Origin: VFZP01 sp043755595
GTDB lineage: Bacteria; Acidobacteriota; Terriglobia; Bryobacterales; Bryobacteraceae
Direction of reading: 5' to 3'
Length of the DNA stretch: 64,000 bases
Assembly (NCBI GenBank): GCA_043755595.1
Contig: JAYUSQ010000052.1
Coordinates: forward strand, 1-64,000
In this document: positions 9,977 through 18,810 of the stretch, piece by piece
How positions within the stretch are numbered: position 1 is the first letter of the stretch
Layout of the letters: the number at the start of each line of letters is the position of its first letter
The notes under the pieces: model-generated
Seen by the model: only the letters and a program-made list of their open reading frames with translations
The model's database searches: none
What the model was told of the DNA's origin: nothing
Position numbers and translations under genes: made by a program

Positions 9977-10520
9977 CTATCGCGCAGCAGCCAAGCAAGT
10001 CAAAGCCAGAAATATGCAGGATGCCAACGCAATGACCACTCCAGGTGGCGTCGACAATGCCTTCTCGTGGCCAGCGGCCAATTCGGATCTATTCCGCACG
10101 GTAAGGCGCGCGGAAATGGATGAGCTCGTTCAAAATGAAGACGATGTTCTGTAAGGTGCGTCCGGCCCGGTGACGGCCGATCGTCACGACAAGACCAAGC
10201 AGTCCAGCCAGCCCAGAAGAAGATGATGACCAGTTCCCCGGGCCAACGATCGAACCGACCGCCGCCATCAGCTTGGCATCGCCCGCACCCATCGCGCGCA
10301 AAGCGAACAACGGGAAATAAATCAGCAGTGCCAGACCAACTCCGCGCACAGCCGCCCCGAGCCCGGTGGTTCCATCCAACATAGTGTTCAGACCAATGCC
10401 CAGCATCAACCCGAACAACACCGGCAAGTTTGGAATCCGGCGCGTGCGGTAGTCCAGAAATCCTGCCGTAACAGCCAGCGTCAATAGCGCTACTTGCAGG
10501 ACCAACGGGAGAGAGCGCAT
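9977..10520 (-). pseudogene. A24 prepilin peptidase (CpaA-like), frameshifted near the 3' end
   Basis: The first 143 codons encode a small A24-family membrane peptidase. The catalytic aspartates appear in FLDYRTRRIPN and in GAGDAKLMAAVG, separated by hydrophobic helices. CpaA-type enzymes trim type IV pilin/Flp pilin leaders. The frame stops at 10089 after ...HFRAPYRAE. In the +1 frame the sequence continues as ...ALSTPPGVVIALAS... up to a stop at 9977, and that is the expected last transmembrane helix (PhGVVIALG). A single-base shift near 10095-10105 therefore separates the tail. Whether the truncated enzyme works is uncertain because both aspartates are retained. Confidence 0.8.
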
Positions 10521-10595
10521 GAAGGTGAGAGGCGACGGGGCGTTCTCATTTTGTCAGACCGGAGCGCCTGTCTTCAAGCGCCACTCTCGCGGTTG

Positions 10596-10949
10596 TTAGG
10601 TTGCCAAGGGCGACTGCGAGACGTTCCCCACCTGGGCTGGCCGCATCACGCCTGCGTCTTTCGGCATCACAATCATAGCCAGCAGATAGGCGATCATGCC
10701 GGGGACGCAGCCGGTAAAGACCGTCACCACCAGCGTCACGACTCGCACTAACGTCACGTCCATATCAAGGTACTTGGCTAGGCCCGAGCACACGCCGCCG
10801 ATCTGTTTGTCATAAGTGAGCCGGTACAGACGCCGGGGGGCATAGTAGCCGCCGCCCGAAGCCGGGGTTTCAAAACGTGTCCCCTGGCCGCATTGGGAAC
10901 AGAACCGGGCTTCGTTGGTGACTTCGCGGCCGCAGTTGGTGCAGAACAT
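10596..10949 (-). CDS. Zinc-ribbon PspC-domain membrane protein
   Basis: 117 residues. An N-terminal zinc ribbon (CTNCG at 3-7, CSQCG at 17-21) is followed by a Gly/Tyr linker. A PspC domain (IGGVCSGLAKYLDMDVTLVRV) then precedes one long hydrophobic region containing CVPGMIAYLLAMIVMP. PspC proteins sense or modulate envelope stress at the inner membrane; the zinc-ribbon fusion is common in Acidobacteria and Bacteroidetes. No other psp genes are nearby. Confidence 0.87.
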   Translation of the reverse strand: MFCTNCGREVTNEARFCSQCGQGTRFETPASGGGYYAPRRLYRLTYDKQIGGVCSGLAKYLDMDVTLVRVVTLVVTVFTGCVPGMIAYLLAMIVMPKDAGVMRPAQVGNVSQSPLAT

Positions 10950-11003
10950 ATGATTGGCTCCTGCATCTTCTCTACGCAGGCGGGGGGCCGTTTGTTCCCG
11001 GTT

Positions 11004-13475
11004 TCAATTCACGGCGATCGTTACGCCTGTCTGACTGGCGGCGGAACCCACAAAGAGGGTCAAAGCACGCACCCCCGGTGGAGTGAAAATGCCCGGCAGG
11101 CGCACCTTGACTTCAAACAGACCGGCGGCGCCCGAGACCCTGCCGGACGATAGGATTTCAGCTTGCGCGGTTCCTACTTGCACGCGTACCGGTAGCTCCG
11201 CCGTCACGCCTTCGCCGGTGCCGAAGAGTGTGACGATGCTTCCGCGCGGGGCTGGTTGATCTACGGAGTTGAGCGAGCCATCCTCATCCCTAGCGATCGC
11301 TTGTCCCAAACCCTGCGCCACCGTGAAAAGGGCAGGCTGGGCCGTGACCACCTCGACTTGCGCGCTAGCGACCAACCGGCCGCCCCGCAGAGCCTCCACC
11401 AGCAGACCGGCTTTCGGTGTCAGCGCCCGGGGAACTTCCACATTGAACTGCCCCGCGCCCGCATACACGATCACAGCCAGTGTGCCGCCGATCCGCACCT
11501 GCGCATCTGGCGCCGGTCCTAGAATGTCGCTGAAGAGCGAAACAAGCATGCCCGGCGCAAGCGGCCCCGGCCGCAGACTTGCTGCATTTGTCACGGTCAT
11601 TTTGATTAGTGCAGGCGAATCCGGAACCACGGGCGCGACGGCATCGTCTGCAAACGGCTGCGGGTCCAAACGCCGCACGCGGCCATTGTCCAAATCTGCA
11701 ATGTAGATTCGGCCCGCTGAGTCCACCGCCAATCCAGCCGGTGCATTCAGTTGCGCCAAGCCAGCCGGACCGTCATCGCCGGAGAACCCCGGTGCGCCAT
11801 CCCCTGCGATCGTTTCGATGACGCCGTTGGCCGCCACGCGCCGCACGCGATGATTGAACGTGTCGGCGATCAGCAGGCGATCGCCGGCGTCCACCGCCAC
11901 GGCCACGGGCGCATTCAGCGCCGCCGACACAGCCGGTCCGCCATCCCCCGCGTAGCCCTGCACGCCAGTGCCAGCCACCGTGGATAAGACCCCATCCGGC
12001 GTCAAACGGCGCACCAGATTGTTCCCCGTATCGGCGATGTAGATCGCGCCGGCTGAGTCCACCGCCACGCTGAGCGGCGCATTCAAGGCTCCCGTGCCTG
12101 GCAAGGTCGAGATGAATCCGTTGGCGCCGATCCGGCGAATGCGGTGATTGGCGCTATCGGCCACGTAGAGATTGCCGTCGCGATCGAAAGCCGCTCCGCG
12201 CGGCCGGTTTAAACGGGATTGCGAGGCTGGTCCTGAGTCGCCGGCAAAGCCCGGCTGCCCATCCCCCGCTACCGTGTAGATCTTGCCATTCGATGGCAGC
12301 ACTCCGCGTACGCGATGGCCCAGATGATCCACCACGCGCAGGCCTGCTGTGGGATGCCACGCCACCGCAACCGGATCGACCAGCCGGGCGTCGACCGCTA
12401 ATCCGCCATCACCGAGCGACGAGCCTCCGCCGGCCACCGTCTGGGTCGCACCACTGGGCGAGACTCTCTGGACCCGGCCGGCTTTCTCTTCGGCGATGTA
12501 GAGGTTGTCCAGCAAATCCACCGCCACCCCGATAGGCCCTTGGAGCGCCTTTGGTGCTTCGACGCCACTCCCTGCCACCACAATGGCTGCGCCGCTAGTG
12601 GTCAGCCGGAAGACCTGGCGCCCCGCCGTGTAGTAGACCGTGCCTGCCGCATCGACCGCTACTTCGCGTACCTCGACATCATTCACGAGCGTTGCGATGG
12701 CGCCGCTGGCTGCCAGGCGAACCAGCCGGCGCTCCGATGGATCGGCGACATAGAGGTTGCCGTCGCGGTCAAGCGCCAAGCCGACCGGCGTGCCCAGCCC
12801 ACCGAGCACGGTTGAAACCTGTCCGCCCGCGATGCGCCGGATCGATTTGTTGCCGCTGTCGGCGACATACACCGCGCCGTTGCGATCCACGGCCAGACCC
12901 GCCGGAAAGCTCAGTTGCGCGCCCGGCCCGGCGATCACAGTCACGCTTCCATCGACCGTGATTCGATGGATCCGATGGCCGAGATAGTCGGAAACGAATA
13001 GGTTGCCGGCGGCGTCCGTAGCGACATTTCTTGGTCCCGGAATCTCGCTGGCGTTGACGGCCGTCTTGATCGATCCACCGGCTGTGATCCGTCTGATCCT
13101 GCGATTTCCGAAGTCCGCCACCAGCAGGCCCCCACTCGGGTCCACCGCGACGCCGTAGGGCGAATTGAGAACCGCGCGCGCCGCCAGTTCCCCATCGCCA
13201 CGAAATCCTGGGCTACCGTTGCCCGCCACCGTTGAGATCAAGCCCTGCCGGTCAATCCGCCGGACCCGATGATTCGTGGTCTCGGCAAGGTAAAGATCGC
13301 CCCTTCCATCGACCGCCAGACCCTCGATTGCCCCGAGCGCCGCCCCCGTCGCCAAGCCGCCATCACCCGTTGGCCGCTCCCCGGCGACCGTTGTAATACG
13401 AAACGAAGACTGGGCAGGCGATTCGAGGGCCAGCAGCAGAATCATACCCGGTATTTGCCAAACTAGCTGTCGCAT
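11004..13475 (-). CDS. Secreted NHL-repeat propeller with C-terminal TIGR03437-type domain
   Basis: 823 residues with a signal peptide (MRQLVWQIPGMILLLALESPAQ). About ten NHL repeats follow, of the form 'AVD..G.LYVADT.NHRVRRI...G.I.TVAGDG.PGF.GD', running to about residue 590 and forming one or two beta-propellers. The last 200 residues begin VTNAASLRPGPLAPGMLVSLF and include GAGQFNVEVP and IVTLFGTGEG, the hallmark of TIGR03437, a domain described mainly from Solibacter. This is the strongest taxonomic clue in the window. The propeller probably binds protein or carbohydrate outside the cell. Confidence 0.9.
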   Translation of the reverse strand: MRQLVWQIPGMILLLALESPAQSSFRITTVAGERPTGDGGLATGAALGAIEGLAVDGRGDLYLAETTNHRVRRIDRQGLISTVAGNGSPGFRGDGELAARAVLNSPYGVAVDPSGGLLVADFGNRRIRRITAGGSIKTAVNASEIPGPRNVATDAAGNLFVSDYLGHRIHRITVDGSVTVIAGPGAQLSFPAGLAVDRNGAVYVADSGNKSIRRIAGGQVSTVLGGLGTPVGLALDRDGNLYVADPSERRLVRLAASGAIATLVNDVEVREVAVDAAGTVYYTAGRQVFRLTTSGAAIVVAGSGVEAPKALQGPIGVAVDLLDNLYIAEEKAGRVQRVSPSGATQTVAGGGSSLGDGGLAVDARLVDPVAVAWHPTAGLRVVDHLGHRVRGVLPSNGKIYTVAGDGQPGFAGDSGPASQSRLNRPRGAAFDRDGNLYVADSANHRIRRIGANGFISTLPGTGALNAPLSVAVDSAGAIYIADTGNNLVRRLTPDGVLSTVAGTGVQGYAGDGGPAVSAALNAPVAVAVDAGDRLLIADTFNHRVRRVAANGVIETIAGDGAPGFSGDDGPAGLAQLNAPAGLAVDSAGRIYIADLDNGRVRRLDPQPFADDAVAPVVPDSPALIKMTVTNAASLRPGPLAPGMLVSLFSDILGPAPDAQVRIGGTLAVIVYAGAGQFNVEVPRALTPKAGLLVEALRGGRLVASAQVEVVTAQPALFTVAQGLGQAIARDEDGSLNSVDQPAPRGSIVTLFGTGEGVTAELPVRVQVGTAQAEILSSGRVSGAAGLFEVKVRLPGIFTPPGVRALTLFVGSAASQTGVTIAVN

Positions 13476-13547
13476 GGGAACCCCTATGGACTTAGTGCGC
13501 TCAGACGGCCTTTCCTCTCACTCAAATTTAGGGAATAGAACGAAAGG

Positions 13548-13566
13548 GTAGGCTAGTAATGCCTAC
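13548..13566. repeat. Short inverted repeat GTAGGC-n7-GCCTAC
   Basis: A perfect 6-bp inverted repeat with a 7-nt loop lies about 70 nt upstream of the matrixin gene start. A third copy of the half-site (GGCCTAC) follows at about 13574. It could be a regulator site or a weak hairpin; nothing in the sequence decides this. Confidence 0.3.
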
Positions 13567-13635
13567 GTTGATTTGGCCTACTGTCCAGAGGCGATTCGGT
13601 GGCAATATTTTGCCGCCAGCTTCGAAGAGTTCTGT

Positions 13636-15210
13636 ATGCACCGCATAGTTGTAACTACCATGCTGGGCGCAATCGGAATCGTTGCTGTTTCCGCCCAATC
13701 CAAATTGCACTTGAAGGCCCGTGCTCCGACGACTGCCGATCAACTCTTCGTCGCAGCTGAATCGGCGGTTTTCAAATCCCTAACGCCGAATCGGCGGCAC
13801 CGGATCGTTCAATTTGCCGGCGCGCCCACGGCCGAGGATTTGAAAAGCCTCGAAAGCCAGGGTGCGGCCGTCCTTCAATATGTTCCCGATGACGCCGTGC
13901 TTGTTTCAGCCCCCGATTATTTCCCGGGTATCGCCGGCCGTCTGATAGCGTCGGAGCAATTGCTGGCTGCCGACAAGTTGAGTCCTGAGTTCAATCTGCG
14001 CTTGATGGCCGCCCAACTGACGAAGGAAGGCGAGGAGCCCCGCCGAATGGCCGTTGTTGAGCTATACCCGGATATCGCCGAAGGCGCGGCCCGTCAAATC
14101 GCTTCGCTTGAAGGCGTTCGAGTGGCCGAACATGCCGATCTCGCCCCGGCCAGTCTGTTGGTGGAAGCCACGCCCGCCCAATTGTCGAGTCTGGCGGAGT
14201 GGGATGAGGTCGCCTACATCTATCCCGCGTCGGAAGCTTTAGAAAAAGGGGGCCGCCTGCACAATTGCCGCGGCGCGTTTACTCAGTTCGGCGCGGTCGG
14301 GCAATATGTCGCGAAAGTCGGCGAAGGATGGGATGGGCCAGGCCAGAATGCGGCGACCCTGAAGTACGCCATCTCGGGCATCCCTTCCAAACTACCGGCC
14401 GATTCGGCTCGAGCGGAGATTCTACGGGCGTTGACGGAGTGGAGCCGCGTCGTAAAGCTGGACTTCGTCGCCGGCGGCGCGGCCGCGGGCATGGGTACCG
14501 TGAATATTCTCTTCGCATCCGGCGCGCATGGCGACCCCTTCGCTTTCGACGGCCCAGGCCGCGTGCTGGCTCATACTTTTTACCCCGCGCCGCCTAACCC
14601 GGAACCGCTGGCCGGAGATGTGCATCTGGATGAGTCGGAGAGTTGGAAGATCGGCAATGACGTAGACCTGTATAGCGTGGTGCTACATGAGTTAGGCCAC
14701 GCGCTTGGGTTGGCGCATTCCGATAAACCGGGCTCGGTGATGTATCCCTACTATGGCCGAGCCACTTCTCTGACCGGTGAGGATGTCGCCGCGATCCGGT
14801 CTCTTTACGCCGACCGTGCTGCGTCGCCCGTCGAACCGCCGTCACCAACGCCTTCTGCCCCCTCCCCCGCTCCGCCACCCGCTCCCATGCCCACACCCGC
14901 TGCGCCTCCGGCGCCGGCAGCCCCCGCCACCCCGGACAAAATTGCACCGGCCCTGGCGATTCAGACTCCACAAGCGACGTCCGTGTTGACTAGCGCCACT
15001 GCGATCACGGTCAAGGGTTCGGCCTCCGACAACGTTGGCGTCACTCGCGTCACTTGGAACTCCAACGTCTTCGGGACAGCCGATGCCGAAGGATCCAGGC
15101 AATGGGCGGCCGCGATCCCGCTGGCCCTGGGGCAGAACAGCATCCTTATTCGCGCTTTTGACGCGGCGGGGAACTCGTCCTGGAGATCTTTGGTGGTTAC
15201 TCGAAAATAA
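13636..15210 (+). CDS. Secreted matrixin-type zinc metalloprotease
   Basis: 524 residues from the ATG at 13636, preceded by GAAGAGT and followed by a signal peptide (MHRIVVTTMLGAIGIVAVSAQ). The first 200 residues look like a propeptide. The catalytic domain has HELGHALGLAHS followed by SVMYPYY, the HExxHxxGxxH zinc site and Met-turn of metzincins (peptidase family M10A). A Pro/Ala-rich linker (PPSPTPSAPSPAP...) leads to a C-terminal Ig-like domain with the AFDAAGNSSW motif. It probably degrades extracellular protein. Confidence 0.88.
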   Translation: MHRIVVTTMLGAIGIVAVSAQSKLHLKARAPTTADQLFVAAESAVFKSLTPNRRHRIVQFAGAPTAEDLKSLESQGAAVLQYVPDDAVLVSAPDYFPGIAGRLIASEQLLAADKLSPEFNLRLMAAQLTKEGEEPRRMAVVELYPDIAEGAARQIASLEGVRVAEHADLAPASLLVEATPAQLSSLAEWDEVAYIYPASEALEKGGRLHNCRGAFTQFGAVGQYVAKVGEGWDGPGQNAATLKYAISGIPSKLPADSARAEILRALTEWSRVVKLDFVAGGAAAGMGTVNILFASGAHGDPFAFDGPGRVLAHTFYPAPPNPEPLAGDVHLDESESWKIGNDVDLYSVVLHELGHALGLAHSDKPGSVMYPYYGRATSLTGEDVAAIRSLYADRAASPVEPPSPTPSAPSPAPPPAPMPTPAAPPAPAAPATPDKIAPALAIQTPQATSVLTSATAITVKGSASDNVGVTRVTWNSNVFGTADAEGSRQWAAAIPLALGQNSILIRAFDAAGNSSWRSLVVTRK

Positions 15211-15269
15211 TGTGAGAAGTTTCCCGTCGTGATCGCACTATATAAGTAAGCAAAGGTAATCCTCCGTGG

Positions 15270-15364
15270 GCCCGGCCTCCAACGGGCTCTCAGTAGAAGG
15301 CCCCCCTCCTCCATGGGGGGCTGCGCACAGGCGAGGGGTCGTCCCAATCTGGACGGCTCCTCGC
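15270..15364 (+). ncRNA. Structured intergenic region with three successive hairpins (candidate RNA)
   Basis: The 238-nt gap between the protease and the SHOCT gene contains three hairpins in a row. They are GCCCG/CGGGC at 15270-15287 (8-nt loop), GCCCCCC/GGGGGGC at 15300-15321 (8-nt loop), and a 14-bp stem at 15331-15344 pairing with 15351-15364 (6-nt loop CAATCT, two G-U pairs). No poly-T tract follows, so a simple intrinsic terminator is unlikely. The strand is chosen because the downstream gene is on the plus strand. It does not match any riboswitch I recognise. Confidence 0.4.
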
Positions 15365-15448
15365 TGTTCCATGTTTCACGATTGGGTTCATCGCAACAAT
15401 GGCCGCCGCACTGAAGTTAGTCTCACACGACTGAGCAATAGGGGAGAC

Positions 15449-15911
15449 ATGGAAATATTTTGGTTTATCGTGGCGATTGTTGGCATAGCCATCTATTCGG
15501 TAATACAGAAAGCCAATGTGCTTCAAGCGGCAAAGAATGCCTACCTTGAGTCCCTATCCGAATTGAAAGATGTGCCGGGCGAATGCCGATTTGAAGCGGC
15601 GTACATTAGCACTGGGCCGCGCATATTCGAATCTTACTCGCGACAACAAGGGCACCACCGTGTTCGATGAAGTGGCACTAATGAATGACATTAATGCCGC
15701 ATGCGCGGCCGCAACCGCTCATATGAATTCGTCGTCGGCAGCTTCCGTGATTATAGCTTTGGAAGATCGATTGCGAGCCCTGACCGATCTCAGGACAAAG
15801 GGATTGATCGATGAAGCGGAATCTGCGAAACGACGATGCAGTAGGGAATTCCGTCATCGCAACGGGAGTCCCAAGCGAGATCGCTCACCGGAAGTCGCTA
15901 GCGTAGAGTGA
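15449..15911 (+). pseudogene. SHOCT-domain membrane protein, frameshifted
   Basis: The ATG at 15449 follows a strong ribosome site (AGGGGAG at 15440-15446). The N-terminus MEIFWFIVAIVGIAIYSVIQK is a membrane anchor, followed by AYLESLSELKDVPG. From about 15575 the natural continuation is in the +1 frame: NADLKRRTLALGRAYS, then VFDEVALMNDI. It ends in a short helical SHOCT motif (EDRLRALTDLRTKGLIDEAES). The original frame runs on to a stop at 15668 without similarity to that pattern. A one-base shift in the GTGCCGGGCGAATG stretch explains both halves. SHOCT proteins are small oligomerising factors of unclear function. Confidence 0.65.
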
Positions 15912-16000
15912 CCAGAAGGCCCGAGGCGTCACCGGTCGTTTTCGGGCCGGTCTCCCAACTACTTCGCGGTGCCGCGACAACCAACGACTGTGGCGTACAC

Positions 16001-16018
16001 TGTGGAAAGGATTCCACA
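16001..16018. promoter_or_regulatory. Perfect palindrome TGTGGAA-AGGA-TTCCACA before the MazF-type module
   Basis: Two 7-bp arms with a 4-nt spacer end one base before the antitoxin ATG at 16019. The spacer with its flanks (GAAAGGA) is also the ribosome-binding site. Ribbon-helix-helix antitoxins repress their own operon by binding such palindromes, so this is probably the operator. The arms could also form an RNA hairpin masking the ribosome site. Confidence 0.6.
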
Positions 16019-16253
16019 ATGGAGACCGTACAGATTGTTCTTGACTCGAAACTCCTGAAGGCGGCAGATAACGCCCGCAAAGCGTCACAAGGTCAACCGG
16101 TCGCAGCTCGTTCGCCAGGCGCTACGGGAACACTTGGGGCGGCTCCGCATCGCGGACTTCGAAGAGCGCGACCGGCGCGGCTATCAAGCCCACCCGCAAC
16201 GCATGGAAGAGTATGGTCCCTGGGAGGAGGCGGCGGCTTGGCCCGAAAACTGA
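16019..16253 (+). pseudogene. Ribbon-helix-helix antitoxin of a MazF module, frameshifted
   Basis: The start METVQIVLDSKLLKAADNARKAS matches the N-terminal strand and first helix of RHH antitoxins paired with MazF. Near 16087-16091 the frame moves by +1. The continuation is KVNRSQLVRQALREHLGRL, then ERDRRGYQAHPQ, ending in WEEAAAWPEN, the usual Trp/Glu-rich toxin-binding tail. The stop at 16251-16253 overlaps the toxin start at 16238. Read literally, the original frame misses the second DNA-binding helix and the toxin-binding tail, so the antitoxin should be inactive. Confidence 0.8.
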
Positions 16254-16565
16254 ATCGCGGCGACGTCCACCTGTGTCGCTTTGGGCCACCGGACAAGCAG
16301 CGGTCCGTACTCATACTCACCCGCGACAGCGCGATCGGCCACCTGTCGACCGCAACAGTAGCTCCTATCACCTCCACCGTCCGTGACGTGCCGTCGGAGG
16401 TGAAACTGGACGTCGCCGACGGAATGAAGGACCTTTGTGCAGTAAACCTTCACAATGCAGTAACCGTGTCCCAGGAACGTCCGGGGTAGACGCGTTGCCA
16501 GCCTGAGTAGCGAACGGATGCAGCAGGTGTGTGCAGCGTTGCGGTTCTCGCTCGGATGCGCCTGA
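16238..16565 (+). pseudogene. MazF/PemK-type mRNA interferase toxin, frameshifted near the C-terminus
   Basis: A TTG at 16238, preceded by GGGAGGAGG, opens LARKLNRGDVHLCRFGPPDKQRSV. The MazF core continues through LTRDSAIGHLSTATVAPITS, VPSEVKLD and LCAVNLHNAVTVSQER. A stop at 16487 cuts the frame. In +1 the expected tail RRVASLSSERMQQVCAALRF runs to a TGA at 16563. MazF toxins cleave mRNA at short motifs. A shift at about 16478-16486 removes the last helix. The core residues remain, so residual activity cannot be excluded. Confidence 0.82.
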
Positions 16566-16762
16566 ACAAACAGAGGGGCGGTTGGGTCGTGCTCAACCCG
16601 GAACCTTATCGGCCGCTGCCTGACTGCGGGGAATTGTGTCGATAGATCCGCCCTTGTCGTTTGCAGTGTAGAGCATACATACTGGTATGCGCGCCGCGCC
16701 AGTACCGGTCGAACCGCACGTCGCTCAGGGCCGTATGCCAGATATTGTTGATGGAAGTAGGC

Positions 16763-16791
16763 CACTTATTTCTGAGAGTGACAGCTATAAT
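16763..16791 (+). promoter_or_regulatory. Candidate promoter for the SSS symporter gene
   Basis: A perfect TATAAT lies at 16786-16791, 24 nt before the symporter GTG. The hexamer 17 nt upstream (CACTTA) is a poor -35 match, so the promoter is uncertain. Confidence 0.35.
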
Positions 16792-16814
16792 GAGGTTCGC
16801 TCAAAAGGGGAACC

Positions 16815-18578
16815 GTGCAACTCACGCCGTTGGATTGGATTGTCGTCGCTCTCTACTTCGCACTGAATCTGGGCATCGGCCTCTACTTTCGCAACCGCGC
16901 CGGATCCTCGCTCTCCGAATACTTCCTGTCTGGCCGCGACGTGCCTTGGTGGCTCGCGGGCACTTCAATGGTGGCCACCACGTTTGCGGCCGATACGCCA
17001 CTGGCTGTCACCGGCTTAGTGGCGCGCGGTGGTATTGCCGGCAATTGGCTCTGGTGGAATTTCCTGGCGGGCGGGATGCTCACCGTCTTTTTCTATGCGC
17101 GCCTTTGGCGGCGATGCGGGGTGATGACGGACATCGAATTTAGCGAGATCCGCTACTCGGGCAAGCCGGCCGCTTTTCTGCGCGGCTTTCGCGCCCTGTA
17201 TCTAAGCCTGCCGATCGGTTGCATCGTGTTGGGTTGGGTGAACCTGGCGATGGTCAAGATCGTGCGCATGATCTTCGGCGTCGACAAGACCACGGCCCTG
17301 ATGTACGTGATGGGGATGATCGCTGTGACGGCTTTGATTTCGGCGATCTCGGGACTGTGGGGCGTGCTGGTGACGGACTCGATTCAGTTCATCATCAAAC
17401 AGAGCATGGTGATTGCGCTCGCGTTTGCCTCCGTGCAGGCCGTGGGCGGACTCGACGCATTGCAAGTGAAACTGGTCGCGGCCGGACATGGGGCCATGCT
17501 GGACTTCGCGCCCAATCTCGATTCCCCGCTCACGCCGTTTCTGGCTTTCTCCGTCTATATTGGGATCGTGTGGTGGGCGACCTGGTATCCGGGAGCCGAA
17601 CCCGGCGGCGGAGGCTTTGTCGCGCAGCGCATGTTGTCGGCGCGCGATGAAAAGCATTCCTTGCTGGCCACCCTCTGGTTCAACTTGGCGCATTTTGCGA
17701 TTCGGCCCTGGCCCTGGATTCTTACGGCGCTCGCTGTCGTCGTGCTCTATCCGGATTTGCTCCTGTCCGGTGGAGATCCTGAGTCCGGTTACGTGCGCAT
17801 CATGATCGATCATTTGCCGCCGTCGTTGCGCGGCTTGATGCTGGCGGGATTTATCGCCGCGTTTATGTCGACCAACGCGACGCAGTTGAACTGGGGTGCG
17901 GCATATCTGGTCAACGATTTTTACAAGCGATTCCTGAAGCCGAATGAAGCAGAGCGTCACTATGTGCGTGCCTCCGAAGCGGCGACGTTTCTGCTGATGA
18001 TCGTGTCGGCCATCGTGACGTTGTATATCGACTCGGTCAGCGGCGCCTGGAAACTGCTGATGGCGACCGGCGCGGGCACCGGCGGTGTCTTGTTAGCGCG
18101 CTGGTATTGGTGGCGCGTGAATGCCTGGAGCGAAGTGTCGGCGATGTTGGCGGCCTTTGCCGTATCGCTCTCGCTCCAATTGGGCTGGAAGCTGGACACA
18201 GACAAGCCGGATCAATTTGCGTGGCTGATGATTATTACGACGGTGCTGGCGACTGTCACTTGGGTGGCCGTGACGCTACTCACGAAACCCGAGCCTGAAC
18301 CGGTCTTACGCGAGTTTTATCGCCGCGTGCGGCCGGGTTTCGGTTGGGGGCCGATCGCGCGCCTTGAGCCCGGCGTGAAACCGGCTCGAGATACAGCGTC
18401 GAACTTGCTCTGCTGGGGCGCGGGTTGCGTGTTCATCTACGGCGCGCTATTTGGGGTAGGGAAGTTACTCTTCGGCCACACGCTATTGGGGCTGGGGATA
18501 CTGGCGGTCGCGACTGCAGCGGGCGCTGTGATTTATCGCGATCTATCCAGGCGGGGCTGGGCTTCGGCGATTGAGTAA
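16815..18578 (+). CDS. Sodium:solute symporter family (SSS) transporter
   Basis: 587 residues from a GTG at 16815, eight nt after AAGGGGAA. About thirteen hydrophobic segments are visible. The N-terminus LDWIVVALYFALNLGIGLYF and the motif SSLSEYFLSGRDVPWWLAGTS are the classic SSS start (family 2.A.21). The protein takes up an organic solute with Na+; the N-terminal motif resembles the sugar- and inositol-type branch, but the substrate is not settled. The gene is intact although it sits between two decayed toxin modules. Confidence 0.87.
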   Translation: MQLTPLDWIVVALYFALNLGIGLYFRNRAGSSLSEYFLSGRDVPWWLAGTSMVATTFAADTPLAVTGLVARGGIAGNWLWWNFLAGGMLTVFFYARLWRRCGVMTDIEFSEIRYSGKPAAFLRGFRALYLSLPIGCIVLGWVNLAMVKIVRMIFGVDKTTALMYVMGMIAVTALISAISGLWGVLVTDSIQFIIKQSMVIALAFASVQAVGGLDALQVKLVAAGHGAMLDFAPNLDSPLTPFLAFSVYIGIVWWATWYPGAEPGGGGFVAQRMLSARDEKHSLLATLWFNLAHFAIRPWPWILTALAVVVLYPDLLLSGGDPESGYVRIMIDHLPPSLRGLMLAGFIAAFMSTNATQLNWGAAYLVNDFYKRFLKPNEAERHYVRASEAATFLLMIVSAIVTLYIDSVSGAWKLLMATGAGTGGVLLARWYWWRVNAWSEVSAMLAAFAVSLSLQLGWKLDTDKPDQFAWLMIITTVLATVTWVAVTLLTKPEPEPVLREFYRRVRPGFGWGPIARLEPGVKPARDTASNLLCWGAGCVFIYGALFGVGKLLFGHTLLGLGILAVATAAGAVIYRDLSRRGWASAIE

Positions 18579-18627
18579 GATCTTGCGCCTGTGCCGAACC
18601 GGTTGTCGTTCTATACTGAGGGGCGCT

Positions 18628-18810
18628 GTGGACGCCTTCCTGCGTCTTCCGCCGAATACGGCGGGGGAACTGGCAGCACTCGTACAACGGCTTGCGGCGT
18701 TGTCCACAACGACACGAATCGATTGGGCCGATTCATGGTCCGCCGAGGATTTGCGCGATTTCAGGAGGCATTCGCTGCGGCGACTTGACGAGGAGGAGGA
18801 ACCGCATTGA
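18628..18810 (+). CDS. Putative antitoxin upstream of a MazF-like remnant
   Basis: About 60 residues from a GTG at 18628, ending in DWADSWSAEDLRDFRRHSL then RRLDEEEEPH. The acidic, amphipathic C-terminus resembles the toxin-binding tails of small antitoxins. The stop codon (TGA, 18808-18810) overlaps the TTG of a MazF-like gene, which is a typical toxin-antitoxin arrangement. The start is uncertain because the frame is open back to 18571. No DNA-binding motif is recognisable. Confidence 0.5.
   Translation: MDAFLRLPPNTAGELAALVQRLAALSTTTRIDWADSWSAEDLRDFRRHSLRRLDEEEEPH

Noticed and set aside
9894..9998. N-terminal extension of the TonB receptor
   Set aside because: The added residues match no leader, and the same DNA encodes the displaced tail of the prepilin peptidase; the TTG at 9893 has a better ribosome site.
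15300..15364. Hairpins at 15.3 kb as an intrinsic terminator for the protease gene
   Set aside because: There is no T-tract after any stem; recorded instead as a structured region.
17202..17960. 252-codon minus-strand open frame within the SSS symporter gene
   Set aside because: It is antisense to a well-supported membrane protein, rich in His/Arg/Gln, without any domain.
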